Positions 8,974 to 17,105 of a DNA stretch of 64,000 bases are shown one piece after another. How positions within the stretch are numbered: the stretch's first letter is position 1; each line of letters starts with the position of its first letter. The stretch comes from Bdellovibrio bacteriovorus. GTDB lineage: Bacteria; Bdellovibrionota; Bdellovibrionia; Bdellovibrionales; Bdellovibrionaceae. A program made the position numbers and the translations under genes. The notes under the pieces were generated by a model, which was not told the DNA's origin, did not search any database, and saw only the letters and a list, made by a program, of their open reading frames with translations. The stretch covers positions 682,001-746,000 of the forward strand of contig NZ_CP020946.1 in NCBI RefSeq assembly GCF_002208115.1, in the 5' to 3' direction.

Positions 8974-9597
8974 ATGAATGTAGCACTGATCGGAGCTTCC
9001 GGATTTATCGGAACCGACATTTTGGAAGAACTGCTAGGCCGCGGACACAAAGTCACCGCCATTGTCAGAAATCCGGAAAAAATCAAATCCCGCGAAAACC
9101 TGCTGGTGAAAAAAGCCGATGTCACTGACACGGAAAAACTGGCTGAAATCCTGAAGGGTCAGGACGCTGTTGTGAGTGCCTATAATCCAGGAACTGACAT
9201 GAGTGTGACTGGCGCGAAATCCTATGCGGCGGCAACAAAAAAAGCCGGTATCAAACGTCTGCTGATCGTGGGCGGAGCGGGATCTTTGGAAATTTCTCCG
9301 GGGGTTCAGTTGGTGGACACACCTCAGTTCCCGGCGGAATGGAAAGACGGCGCCCGTGCAACGCGCGAAGTACTGAACTTCATCCGCACCCAAAATGATC
9401 TGGATTGGACCTTCTTCAGCCCGGCCATGATGATCGAACCAGGGCCTCGCACGGGAAAATTCCGTCTGGGCAAAGACACTCCGGTCTTTGATGCAAAAAA
9501 TGAAAGCCGCATTTCGACGGCAGACTATGCGGTGGCGATGGTCGATGAACTGGAAAAGCCCCAGTACCTTAAACAACGCTTCACCGTCGGTTACTAG
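8974..9597 (+). CDS. NAD(P)H-binding SDR-like protein (YwnB-like)
   Basis: 207 residues of atypical SDR (NAD(P)-binding Rossmann) type. The dinucleotide motif is GASGFIG at 7-13, with further family blocks IVGGAGSL near 91-98 and WTFFSPAMMIEPG near 148-160. Members of this family bind NAD(P)H and include flavin-reductase-like and quinone-related proteins; many lack known enzymatic activity. Good AAAGGAG ribosome binding site. It is followed 12 bp later by the NTF2-like gene and preceded by the predicted operator, so it is the likely main target of the Rrf2 regulator. Confidence 0.85.
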   Translation: MNVALIGASGFIGTDILEELLGRGHKVTAIVRNPEKIKSRENLLVKKADVTDTEKLAEILKGQDAVVSAYNPGTDMSVTGAKSYAAATKKAGIKRLLIVGGAGSLEISPGVQLVDTPQFPAEWKDGARATREVLNFIRTQNDLDWTFFSPAMMIEPGPRTGKFRLGKDTPVFDAKNESRISTADYAVAMVDELEKPQYLKQRFTVGY

Positions 9598-9609
9598 AAA
9601 GGCCCTTAC

Positions 9610-10059
9610 ATGAAAGCATTTAAAGCAATTACTGCCGCATTGATTCTGTCATTGGCTCTTCCGGCAATGGCGAAGAAAACCACCGTGGAAGAAAACAAAA
9701 AGATTGTCACGGATTTCTATAACATGGTCTTCCGGGATCACAAAGTGCAGGAAGCCGCCGACAAGTACTTTGGCTCAAAGTACATTCAGCACAATCCCCT
9801 GGTGCCGGATGGGGTGAAACCGTTCACCGGGTATTTCATTCCGCACTTCAAAGCCAATCCCGAAGCGCGCAGTGAAATCAAGCGTGTGATTGCGGAAGGC
9901 GACCTGGTGGTTTTGCATGTTTTGTCCAAACAGAACAAAGACGATCGCGGTCGTGCGATCGTGGATATCTTTCGCGTGGAAGACGGCAAAATCGTTGAAC
10001 ACTGGGATGTGATTCAGGCGATTCCGGAAAAGGCCGCCAATACAAACACCATGTTTTAG
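9610..10059 (+). CDS. Secreted NTF2/SnoaL-like protein
   Basis: 149 residues with a signal peptide (about 1-21, cleavage after AMA). The mature part is a single SnoaL-like cone-fold domain: KIVTDFYNMVF, YIQHNPLVPDG and IVDIFRVEDGKIVEHWDVIQ are the hallmark segments. Such proteins are isomerases, hydrolases or simple binders of small hydrophobic ligands. It is in an operon with the upstream SDR (12-bp gap) and probably under Rrf2 control. Its stop codon overlaps the converging phosphatase gene by four bases. The substrate is unknown. Confidence 0.82.
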   Translation: MKAFKAITAALILSLALPAMAKKTTVEENKKIVTDFYNMVFRDHKVQEAADKYFGSKYIQHNPLVPDGVKPFTGYFIPHFKANPEARSEIKRVIAEGDLVVLHVLSKQNKDDRGRAIVDIFRVEDGKIVEHWDVIQAIPEKAANTNTMF

Positions 10060-10781
10060 TTTCTTTTGCTGACGCAGCGGAAAGCCGCTGCGTTTTCAAT
10101 CACGGGTTCCTGATTGCACAGGGATCCGTGCAGGTTCTGTCCGCGTGCGCGGGCATCTTCCAGGACCCTTGCCATTTTCAGATAAGTCGGCGTCAGTGTT
10201 TCGCGAATCTTGGCGACAACTTCTTTATATGGTTTGCGTGGATTGCCGGCTTCATAGCCCCGCGCGCACATCTCGGACTTGAACGCTTGCGCTGCGGATT
10301 CAAACTCTCCGGTCCACAGGCCCCAAAGACCCGCCAGATAACCCGTGCGGTCTTCACCCACGGTGCAGTGGAAGTAAATGCTTCTTCCGGCTTTCACAGA
10401 TTTTTCAATTGTCTTTAAAGCCTCAATCGTCATGCGACAGGCGGCCTTGTAGTCATGCAGGTCTTTCCAGGGAAAAGGCACATGGGTGATGGCCGAGGCT
10501 GACAGCCCCGCGTTTTGCAGTTGGGCGATTTCTTTGGCGACTTCGCCTTTGGTGTCGGTTTTAAAGATCAGAACCTCTTCGATGCCGGAATCCAGCAGCT
10601 CCTGAATCTGAGCTTTGTTTCGGGGCTCCATCCCGCGCACCACGCGGGCGCCGTTGGCGTCGCTGGAAACTTCATGCGAGTTGGGAATGCTTAACCCCTC
10701 AACCGAGCCCAGAAAAGCCGATTGTAAAGACCAGGCAGATGGGCAAAGGAATAGAACAAGAAGGAAAGGAAGTGCTTTCAT
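10056..10781 (-). CDS. Secreted dual-specificity/tyrosine-phosphatase-like protein
   Basis: 241 residues with a signal peptide (about 1-19). The active-site signature HC-TVGED-RTG (Cys139, Arg145) is the CX5R loop of cysteine phosphatases, and HVPFPWKDLHDY near 100-111 may hold the general acid. The fold resembles atypical dual-specificity or inositol-type phosphatases. Export to the periplasm or beyond is unusual and suggests action on envelope or prey substrates; this is inference. A 9-bp hairpin sits immediately before the start codon and covers the region where a ribosome binding site is expected. Confidence 0.8.
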   Translation of the reverse strand: MKALPFLLVLFLCPSAWSLQSAFLGSVEGLSIPNSHEVSSDANGARVVRGMEPRNKAQIQELLDSGIEEVLIFKTDTKGEVAKEIAQLQNAGLSASAITHVPFPWKDLHDYKAACRMTIEALKTIEKSVKAGRSIYFHCTVGEDRTGYLAGLWGLWTGEFESAAQAFKSEMCARGYEAGNPRKPYKEVVAKIRETLTPTYLKMARVLEDARARGQNLHGSLCNQEPVIENAAAFRCVSKRN

Positions 10782-10783
10782 GG

Positions 10784-10809
10784 CCCCGGTTTCTATTTAA
10801 AAACCGGGG
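10784..10809 (-). promoter_or_regulatory. Hairpin over the ribosome-binding region of the phosphatase gene
   Basis: Arms 10784-10792 and 10801-10809 (CCCCGGTTT and its complement) form a perfect 9-bp stem with an 8-nt loop. It ends two bases before the ATG of the phosphatase. The only G-rich stretch before that start (GGGG) is inside the stem, so the structure would hide it. No T-run follows, which argues against a simple terminator. Confidence 0.55.
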
Positions 10810-10816
10810 GACTGGC

Positions 10817-10828
10817 AAGTAAGCAGGT
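10817..10828 (-). repeat. Dispersed KpnI-site repeat, degenerate core
   Basis: On the minus strand this reads ACCTGCTTACTT, the core of the repeat found at 6256, 62991 and 63101. It lies 33 bp beyond the stop of the PA14-domain gene and in that gene's direction. Only 12 bases are conserved, so it could be chance. Confidence 0.4.
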
Positions 10829-10861
10829 GGAAACTTAGTATTCCCGGAAGGAATGATAAGT

Positions 10862-12040
10862 TTATGGCAGCAGCATCATCGCAGGGCTGCGGACTTCTTT
10901 GCCCTTGGCATCCACACTGATGGCCTGAACCTGATACTGCAAACCATGGATCAGACCGCTTAAGACGGCCTTGTGGCTTGTGACCATTTCAGAATCCACG
11001 GCCGTGTACATTTCCTCACCCGTAAACACATTCACGATATAGATCTGGCTTGAGGACGGGAAATTTGTGGACCAGGTAATTTCTGCATTCGGTGCCGCCA
11101 CCGAGGCGATTTTGAAATCACTCAGAGCAAAGTCAGGCTCCACACAAGGGTTCGGCTTTAAAGCGGGCATGTGGAAGTTGGCTGGTGCCACCACGTCCCA
11201 GCCGGTGGCTTCCAGGAACTTCACGGCGGCCTGTTTTTTTCCGTTGTTGGGATTATAGAAGAAGTTGTTGCTCTGGATACCACACAGGGAGTGGGAAGAA
11301 GGCTTCTTCCAGCTTTGGGCCTTTTTGTGGTGCTTCCACATCATCACGTTGGCGATGTGATAGCGCGGCCCCTGATAGTACAGAATACGGATTGGCAGTT
11401 CGGTGTCTTTTTTCATTTCCACCGTGCGATAAGGACAGCCCAGGCGGGTCGGGTGCACACCGTCGTTGTTCACCAGTTCATTCCACACGTCGCCTTCTTT
11501 TACGAACAGGCGGGCACCATCATCCGACAGCAGGGAAATCTCGTAGTGGCCTTCGCGGTCCTGATCAGACAGCTTCAGAACTGACGAGTATTCAATGGCA
11601 AAGTTTTCTATCAGCTTGTTGCCACCGGCATCCACCAACACATCTCCGTTTTTAGTGGCAAAACCTTCGGTGAAAGCACGGGTGGGCACGTTCACGTCCG
11701 AGAAATAAAGATCCTGCTCAAGCTTCACACCCTTGTTGTAATAGTCCATCACGCTCTTGACTGATGCGGACATCTCGGGGCTTTTCACATACAGTTTCGC
11801 AAACAGTCCGTTTTCGCTGTTGTTGGCCGAACCGCTGCCCAGAGGATCACACACGGTTTTTTCCGGATCGGCAAAATCCACCGATCCGATGCTGTCGCCA
11901 GTCGGGGTTTTTCCGCTGCCATGATAGCTGCACGTGATCTTCTTCAGCAGGCCACGGGCGCGGATATTGGGTTCATTTTGTTTTTTTGCCAGTGCAAAAG
12001 GGGACACCAAAAGCACGGCAAGGAATAGTGATTTCGTCAT
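10862..12040 (-). CDS. Secreted PA14- and fibronectin-like-domain protein
   Basis: 392 residues from ATG 12040, chosen because GAGGT lies five bases upstream and the next residues form a signal peptide ending FALAKK; an upstream in-frame start at 12055 is less likely. Residues of about 90-235 look like a PA14 domain: YFSDVNVPTRAFTEGF, YEISLLSDDGARLFV and the LPIRILYYQGPR segment. A tail of about 90 residues (VAAPNAEITWSTNFPSSS to YQVQAISVDAKG) looks like a fibronectin type III fold. PA14 domains bind carbohydrate, so a surface or prey-wall binding role is plausible. It follows the S74 fibre gene on the same strand after about 110 bp. Confidence 0.72.
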   Translation of the reverse strand: MTKSLFLAVLLVSPFALAKKQNEPNIRARGLLKKITCSYHGSGKTPTGDSIGSVDFADPEKTVCDPLGSGSANNSENGLFAKLYVKSPEMSASVKSVMDYYNKGVKLEQDLYFSDVNVPTRAFTEGFATKNGDVLVDAGGNKLIENFAIEYSSVLKLSDQDREGHYEISLLSDDGARLFVKEGDVWNELVNNDGVHPTRLGCPYRTVEMKKDTELPIRILYYQGPRYHIANVMMWKHHKKAQSWKKPSSHSLCGIQSNNFFYNPNNGKKQAAVKFLEATGWDVVAPANFHMPALKPNPCVEPDFALSDFKIASVAAPNAEITWSTNFPSSSQIYIVNVFTGEEMYTAVDSEMVTSHKAVLSGLIHGLQYQVQAISVDAKGKEVRSPAMMLLP

Positions 12041-12150
12041 TACGTACCTCAACAATCAGCTATCTACAAGATTAACAAAATTGTAAAAACTGTGGAAGTA
12101 TCCCCCACACGTCGTACGATATTGATATGTTTTGAAGTTTCGAAATGAGA

Positions 12151-14916
12151 TTACTGCAGACCGAGTTTGGCTTTGATCAGTTCCAGATCTTTTTTGAGAC
12201 TCTTGTTTTCTTCTTCCAGCGCTTTGATGCGCAGGTCTTTCGCAGCGGCATCCTCTTCCAGTGAAGCCACTTTGCGGGTGATGGTGTTCAGTTGGTCCTG
12301 GGTGGCTTTGCACATGCCATGAAGATCTTTGACGGCATTGACGGTCGCCCAGTGAATGGGGTCGACGTTCAGCTCCAGGTACCCATCCGCGCGGGTTTTC
12401 ACCGCATCCGGAATCACCTGCTGCACTTCCTGGGCGATAAAACCAGTCATAGGCACATCCGACGGAAGGTTCAGGGCATTTCCGGATTTATAATTATAAC
12501 GAACGGTGTGTAATTTCAGAACTTCATTCAGACCGTATTCGTATTCACCGTGGATGTCTTTCAGGCGTCGGTCCGAGGCATTGGTCCACGCGGTCCCGGT
12601 GCTCAGTCCGGCAGTTCCCGTGACATGAAGAGTGTAAGTCGGTGCCGGGGTGTTGATGCCGAAGTTCCCTGTCGCACGATCAATGGTCACCGCTGCGCCC
12701 AGAGTGGCGCCCGTGTCATCATAGCGAAGTATGCTGAAGTTGGAGCCCATGTTGGATCCGGTTTCAGACGCTGCATTCACCATCATCGACCAGCGATTGA
12801 CGTTGGTTTTTCTGTAAATCAAAGACGGGTTGTAGTTCAGTGCTGTGGAGTCGATCACCACACCGCCAGTGGCCGAAGTCACGAAGCGGGCAACTTCGCC
12901 AGATCCGATGACATGCAGGGGAGTGGCCGGGCTGGTTGTGCCGATACCCACGCGTCCGCTGTCGTCGATCGTCATGCGCGGAGAATTGTTTGTTTCAAAC
13001 GAAAGACTGAAGGCATCGTTGGTGCCAAGCACCATCGGAATACCCAGCGAGTTTCCGGAGTTCACCAGGACACCCAAAGAACTGTAGCTGGAGCATCCCG
13101 CAACGCCGGCTCCATCAAAGGCGATGGCCATCCCGACAGCGCAGGAAAACTCAGTGAAAGCAGAGCCTGAAGCATTGGTGTAAACCAGTTTGTTGGCACT
13201 GAAAGTCCCAGTGCCGGTACCACCTTTGTTGACTGGAACCAAAGAAGGGAATGATCCCGGATTCACGGTGACGACACCGGAGCTGACATTCAGACCGCTT
13301 CCGATCTGCACTATACCCTTGGAGCTGGCGGTGGCATCACTGACAGAAATCTGCGGGGTTGTGGTGTTGTTGGTAACAACCACGGGGGCGGTTCCGGCCA
13401 CATTCGTGACGGTGCCGGTGGGGATTGAAATCCACTTCACACCGTTGGCGTCTGCCGAGTCTGCCGTGAGGACCTGTCCACTCGTGCCCGCTGGCAGACG
13501 CACATTGTTCGTGCCGTTGTGAACCAGGATGTCCCCTTTGCTCGTTAATGGTGAAAGAGCGGCCATAGCACCCACACTGCTGGAGGCGCCGGTACCGCCA
13601 TTGGCTATCGGCAGGATGCCTGTAACCTGGGACGTAAGGCTGATCGGAGTTGCCGCACCACCTCCGCCCAAGGTGCTCCAACTGGAACCATTGTCGCGAT
13701 AGATCTGGTGGCTGTCTGAAGAAATATAAAGAAGTCCGTTGTTGCCTGCTGCGGGACGGGCGGCATCCACACCCGCCATGATTCCCGTGGCGCCACCAAA
13801 GTTTTTCACCGCATCGACGATGCCATATCCTGAAAGTGTGCCAGGAAGGCCCGTGGTGATTTTGCTCCAGTCCAATGCAGGAATATCAGCCGCTGTCAGG
13901 GTCGAACCCGCAGTCACGCGTCCTTTGGCATCCGTGGTCACTTTGGTGTAAGTGCCGACCGTGCCGACAGTCGCAAGATTTAAAGCTCCGGCAGAGTTCA
14001 AAGTCGCATCACCGCTGACCGCGACTTCGGCCGCCGTGCCACCGGCGTTACCCACCCAGATGTTTCCAGTGGAAAGGGTTTTGCTTTGTTTGTTGTTGAA
14101 AGCCTGCCAGTCGGTTGAACTTAAATAACCGTTCGTGGTGGAATTGGCCTGAGTGATGAACAAATCAGGCACCGCCGCAGTTCCCGCAACCCCCAACGGT
14201 GATTGTGCGGTGACGGAAGTGACTGAGCCTCCACCGCCGCTGGCAGAAATCGTAATGTTGCCAGCTCCGTTGGTGATATTGATTCCGGAACCTGCTGTCA
14301 GAGTTGCCGGAGTATAGCCTGTGCCATTGCCGATCAGGACCTGACCGTTGGCGCCGGCAGTGCCAAACAGATTCAAAACACTGTTCAGAGTGCCGTAGCG
14401 GCTAAAGACACTGTCAACATTGGTTTGAGTTGTCGAGGCTGAGATCTGCACAAAGTCCGCGGCAGTCTTGTCGGCAAGGCGGACGGCATTGATGGCGAAG
14501 GGAACTGTATTGATTGCCACATCCGGTGTCAGATCTGTTCCACCCACACGCACCCGCAAAGACCTGGTTGTGAAACCAGATGCCGTCACCGTGCTGGTGT
14601 CAGCACAGGTCACACTGCCGGAGGACGCAAAGATGCGATCGGCGGTGTTGCCGGTGGAATCCGTGCGCGTGCCACTGCCGACAATCACACTGAATTCACC
14701 ACTGGAGCCGGGAGTGATGCTGTGGGTTTCTTCAAACACCACACAAGTGGACGGATAGATAATCTGCAGAATCACGGTCTGAGTCGTCGTGATCGGAGTG
14801 CCCCCAGCATCAGTCAGCAGACCCTCATATGTGAACAGAGGACCGGGCGAAGGTGATGCCGCATGGGCGGCAAGACCTGTTAAAATCAGGAAGAGGGAAA
14901 GAATCAGGCTTTTCAT
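12151..14916 (-). CDS. Large secreted fibre protein with C-terminal S74 chaperone domain
   Basis: 921 residues. A signal peptide (1-19, AHA) precedes an N-terminal beta domain (about 24-150) and a long Gly/Ser/Thr/Ala-rich region (about 170-620) of repeats like those of phage tail fibres. A Peptidase_S74 intramolecular chaperone follows, starting SDRRLKD at residue 781 and containing FIAQEVQQVIPDAV. A C-terminal heptad coiled coil (about 876-921) ends the protein. S74 domains trimerise and often self-cleave at the SD site. In Bdellovibrio this architecture is that of the Mosaic Adhesive Trimer (MAT) fibres used in prey recognition. The start overlaps the stop of the upstream lipoprotein by ATGA. 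No phage genes surround it. Confidence 0.88.
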   Translation of the reverse strand: MKSLILSLFLILTGLAAHAASPSPGPLFTYEGLLTDAGGTPITTTQTVILQIIYPSTCVVFEETHSITPGSSGEFSVIVGSGTRTDSTGNTADRIFASSGSVTCADTSTVTASGFTTRSLRVRVGGTDLTPDVAINTVPFAINAVRLADKTAADFVQISASTTQTNVDSVFSRYGTLNSVLNLFGTAGANGQVLIGNGTGYTPATLTAGSGINITNGAGNITISASGGGGSVTSVTAQSPLGVAGTAAVPDLFITQANSTTNGYLSSTDWQAFNNKQSKTLSTGNIWVGNAGGTAAEVAVSGDATLNSAGALNLATVGTVGTYTKVTTDAKGRVTAGSTLTAADIPALDWSKITTGLPGTLSGYGIVDAVKNFGGATGIMAGVDAARPAAGNNGLLYISSDSHQIYRDNGSSWSTLGGGGAATPISLTSQVTGILPIANGGTGASSSVGAMAALSPLTSKGDILVHNGTNNVRLPAGTSGQVLTADSADANGVKWISIPTGTVTNVAGTAPVVVTNNTTTPQISVSDATASSKGIVQIGSGLNVSSGVVTVNPGSFPSLVPVNKGGTGTGTFSANKLVYTNASGSAFTEFSCAVGMAIAFDGAGVAGCSSYSSLGVLVNSGNSLGIPMVLGTNDAFSLSFETNNSPRMTIDDSGRVGIGTTSPATPLHVIGSGEVARFVTSATGGVVIDSTALNYNPSLIYRKTNVNRWSMMVNAASETGSNMGSNFSILRYDDTGATLGAAVTIDRATGNFGINTPAPTYTLHVTGTAGLSTGTAWTNASDRRLKDIHGEYEYGLNEVLKLHTVRYNYKSGNALNLPSDVPMTGFIAQEVQQVIPDAVKTRADGYLELNVDPIHWATVNAVKDLHGMCKATQDQLNTITRKVASLEEDAAAKDLRIKALEEENKSLKKDLELIKAKLGLQ

Positions 14917-15479
14917 TCGGTGATTCTCCCTTTGATTTTGAAATTGCCGCCAGCAGCGACATGCTGCTGTTGGTGGCGCAGGCGGCTTTTCACCCGATAA
15001 CCACCACCGGCCTGTTCGGCGCTGCCGATCAGGATTTCCTGACTGCGGGTGGAGGAAGGGGAGTAAAGCACGGTCACTTCCTTGTAGAAGAAGTTGTTCT
15101 TGCGAGGTTGCGCACGGAATTTAACCTTCAGTGTCTGGCCCGGTGAAATCGCCAAAGAGCTCCAGGGGGATTTCAGATTGGACAAACTGACGGTGAACTT
15201 CCCGTTCACGCACGAAGAGGGAGCCGCAACATCATAGCTGGTCGGTGTGATCCAGGTGGCACCACCATCGAGGCTCATGTCAATGCTGCCGATGAAGTTG
15301 GAACAAGAGGCCTGCAGTGGCACGCTGTTCAGGCTGGAAGTAACCACATGGTTTGGATTGAATTCAAGACTTTCCATGGAACGCAGAATCGACACTGTCG
15401 GACTGGCATCCGAACAGGCAGAGAGGATCGACACGATCATCCCTAATATGGCGATTTTATTCACGTCCCGTGTGTTCAT
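14913..15479 (-). CDS. Lipoprotein coupled to the S74 fibre gene
   Basis: 188 residues with a type II signal peptide (lipobox ILSAC, Cys22). The mature protein has a single-strand-rich beta character with two cysteine pairs (SCSN, SSCVNG) and ends in a basic segment. I do not recognise a family. Its stop overlaps the start of the 921-aa fibre gene by four bases, so the two are made together. A role in anchoring or assembling the fibre on the outer membrane is a reasonable inference only. Confidence 0.65.
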   Translation of the reverse strand: MNTRDVNKIAILGMIVSILSACSDASPTVSILRSMESLEFNPNHVVTSSLNSVPLQASCSNFIGSIDMSLDGGATWITPTSYDVAAPSSCVNGKFTVSLSNLKSPWSSLAISPGQTLKVKFRAQPRKNNFFYKEVTVLYSPSSTRSQEILIGSAEQAGGGYRVKSRLRHQQQHVAAGGNFKIKGRITE

Positions 15480-15542
15480 ACTTGTTAAAATATCGGCAAA
15501 AATGAAGGACTTCTAAAGTCGGCCGATGTCTCAGGATGAGAA

Positions 15543-15573
15543 TAAAAAAAGCCACCTCTTTGAGGCGGCTTTG
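15543..15573 (-). terminator. Rho-independent terminator
   Basis: GCCACCTC (15551-15558), loop TTT, GAGGCGGC (15562-15569) with one mismatch, followed on the minus strand by seven T. It lies downstream of the outer-membrane barrel gene. Confidence 0.85.
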
Positions 15574-15609
15574 GGAGCGAATCAGTACTGAAACAAGACA
15601 GCAGTCTTG

Positions 15610-16368
15610 CTAGAAATTCATCGTATAACCGATCAGGCCCTGCACACCGGACATAGTCGTGGACAAGTCCTTGCCGTTGCGCTCGACTTCTGAATCACCA
15701 CCGCACTGGCTGACGCCCGGGATGTCGCTGGCGCCGGTACAGTTGCCTCCGGTCGTCAGGTTTCTTTCAATCGGCATGTAACGGACGTTGCCTTCCACCG
15801 TCAAACAATGAGCGTCGGTGAAGCAGAAGTCCACACCGATACCACCCATGGCGCCAAAGGCACTGCCTTTGAAATCCAGATTCTTGGTGCCGGCGGTGAT
15901 CTCTCCACTCAAGGACCCGTAACCCAGACCTGTCTGCATGTAAAACTTAATGAAAGAGTTTTCCAGAGGATACATGCGGAAGATGGGAAACACGGTGAAT
16001 CCCGTCAGTTTGTAATCGTAGCTTCCGTCTGTCCCAGAGCCTTCAGTGCTTTGCATGAAATAAGAGGGGCGGAAGACAAAGGCGTAAGAAGTCCCGCTGA
16101 AGCGGTAGGACCAGTTGGCATAAAACTCCCAGGCGCTGCCCAGAGATTTGGTGTCAGCATTGGCGGCGCTCGCACGAGCGGCATCAATCAGGGAGTTCAT
16201 GTCATTTTGGCCGGCAGAAACCGTCGACAGACCGATTCCCAGAGACATGTCGCCGGAAAGGCTTGGACCGCGGCTAAGGCGGCGTTGGGCGTTTGCATCC
16301 TGGGCAAACATGAGCGAAGCAAGAAGAGCGGTGGACATGAAAATTCCCACCTTGGTCAAAGCTCTCAT
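15610..16368 (-). CDS. Outer-membrane beta-barrel protein
   Basis: 252 residues with a signal peptide (about 1-27, cleavage near ANA). The rest alternates polar and aromatic residues as in barrels: WEFYANWSYRFSGTSYAFVFRPSYF, FIKFYMQTGLGYGSL and a terminal aromatic (GLIGYTMNF, last residue F). Two cysteine pairs lie in predicted loops. It belongs loosely to the OmpW/OMP_b-brl type, but no specific transport role is visible. Strong AGGAGGATCACT ribosome binding site; it forms a single transcription unit with its own terminator. Confidence 0.75.
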   Translation of the reverse strand: MRALTKVGIFMSTALLASLMFAQDANAQRRLSRGPSLSGDMSLGIGLSTVSAGQNDMNSLIDAARASAANADTKSLGSAWEFYANWSYRFSGTSYAFVFRPSYFMQSTEGSGTDGSYDYKLTGFTVFPIFRMYPLENSFIKFYMQTGLGYGSLSGEITAGTKNLDFKGSAFGAMGGIGVDFCFTDAHCLTVEGNVRYMPIERNLTTGGNCTGASDIPGVSQCGGDSEVERNGKDLSTTMSGVQGLIGYTMNF

Positions 16369-16540
16369 AGTGATCCTCCTGATCTTTCAAATTTGATTTA
16401 ACACAAGTCTATACAACACTCTCTATTTCAACATCTATGAGCCACATCCATTCTACACCTTTTGGACAAAAGGCGGGACCATCTTTGGTCCAGACGAAAT
16501 GAAAGCGACTTCAGCGTGTCTGTATGAGACTCTGAACACC

Positions 16541-17089
16541 ATGAAGCATTTGGAAGAAAAGACGCTTTCCACGCGTCAGATTTTTAAAGGAAGATACCTC
16601 AAAATTGAACAGGATCAGGTGCAGGCACCGGATGGGCGCACTTACACCCGGGAATATATTCTGCATCCCGGTGCCGCGATGATGATCCCGCTTTTGCCGA
16701 ATGGAAACGTGGTGATGATTCATCAGTACCGTCATGCGGTAAAGAAAGTTTTTCTCGAGTTCCCGGCTGGCAAAAGGGATCACAACGAGGAAACCCTGCT
16801 GACAGCAAAGCGAGAACTGCTTGAAGAGACCGGCTATGAAGCCAAAGAATGGAAGTTCCTGACCACAATTCATCCCGTCATTGGTTATTCCAATGAACAC
16901 ATCGATTTGTATCTGGCCAAGGATTTGATTCAACTGGAACAGCGTCTGGATCAGGGTGAGTTTATTGAGGTCGTCGAAGTAAAACCTGCGGATCTGATGC
17001 AGCTTGTTCTCGAGGGAAAAGTCAGCGATGTGAAAACCCAGATCGGGGCTTTTTGGCTTGATAAATTTCTAAGAGGGGAGTGGAATTGA
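16541..17089 (+). CDS. NUDIX hydrolase, ADP-ribose pyrophosphatase type
   Basis: 182 residues from ATG 16541. [20 protein letters not shown] matches the usual N-terminus of ADP-ribose pyrophosphatases (MKSLEEKTI type), so the upstream in-frame ATG at 16499 is less likely. The Nudix box is [24 protein letters not shown] (about 75-98), with the metal-binding REXXEE core intact. The family hydrolyses ADP-ribose to AMP and ribose 5-phosphate. It lies 16 bp before acnA on the same strand, probably co-transcribed. Confidence 0.88.
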   Translation: MKHLEEKTLSTRQIFKGRYLKIEQDQVQAPDGRTYTREYILHPGAAMMIPLLPNGNVVMIHQYRHAVKKVFLEFPAGKRDHNEETLLTAKRELLEETGYEAKEWKFLTTIHPVIGYSNEHIDLYLAKDLIQLEQRLDQGEFIEVVEVKPADLMQLVLEGKVSDVKTQIGAFWLDKFLRGEWN

Positions 17090-17105
17090 GAGGAAGGAGC
17101 CTCTC

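Noticed and set aside
12151-14916. Prophage tail fibre locus
   Set aside because: The protein has a signal peptide and a coupled lipoprotein, and no capsid, terminase, lysis or integrase genes are near.
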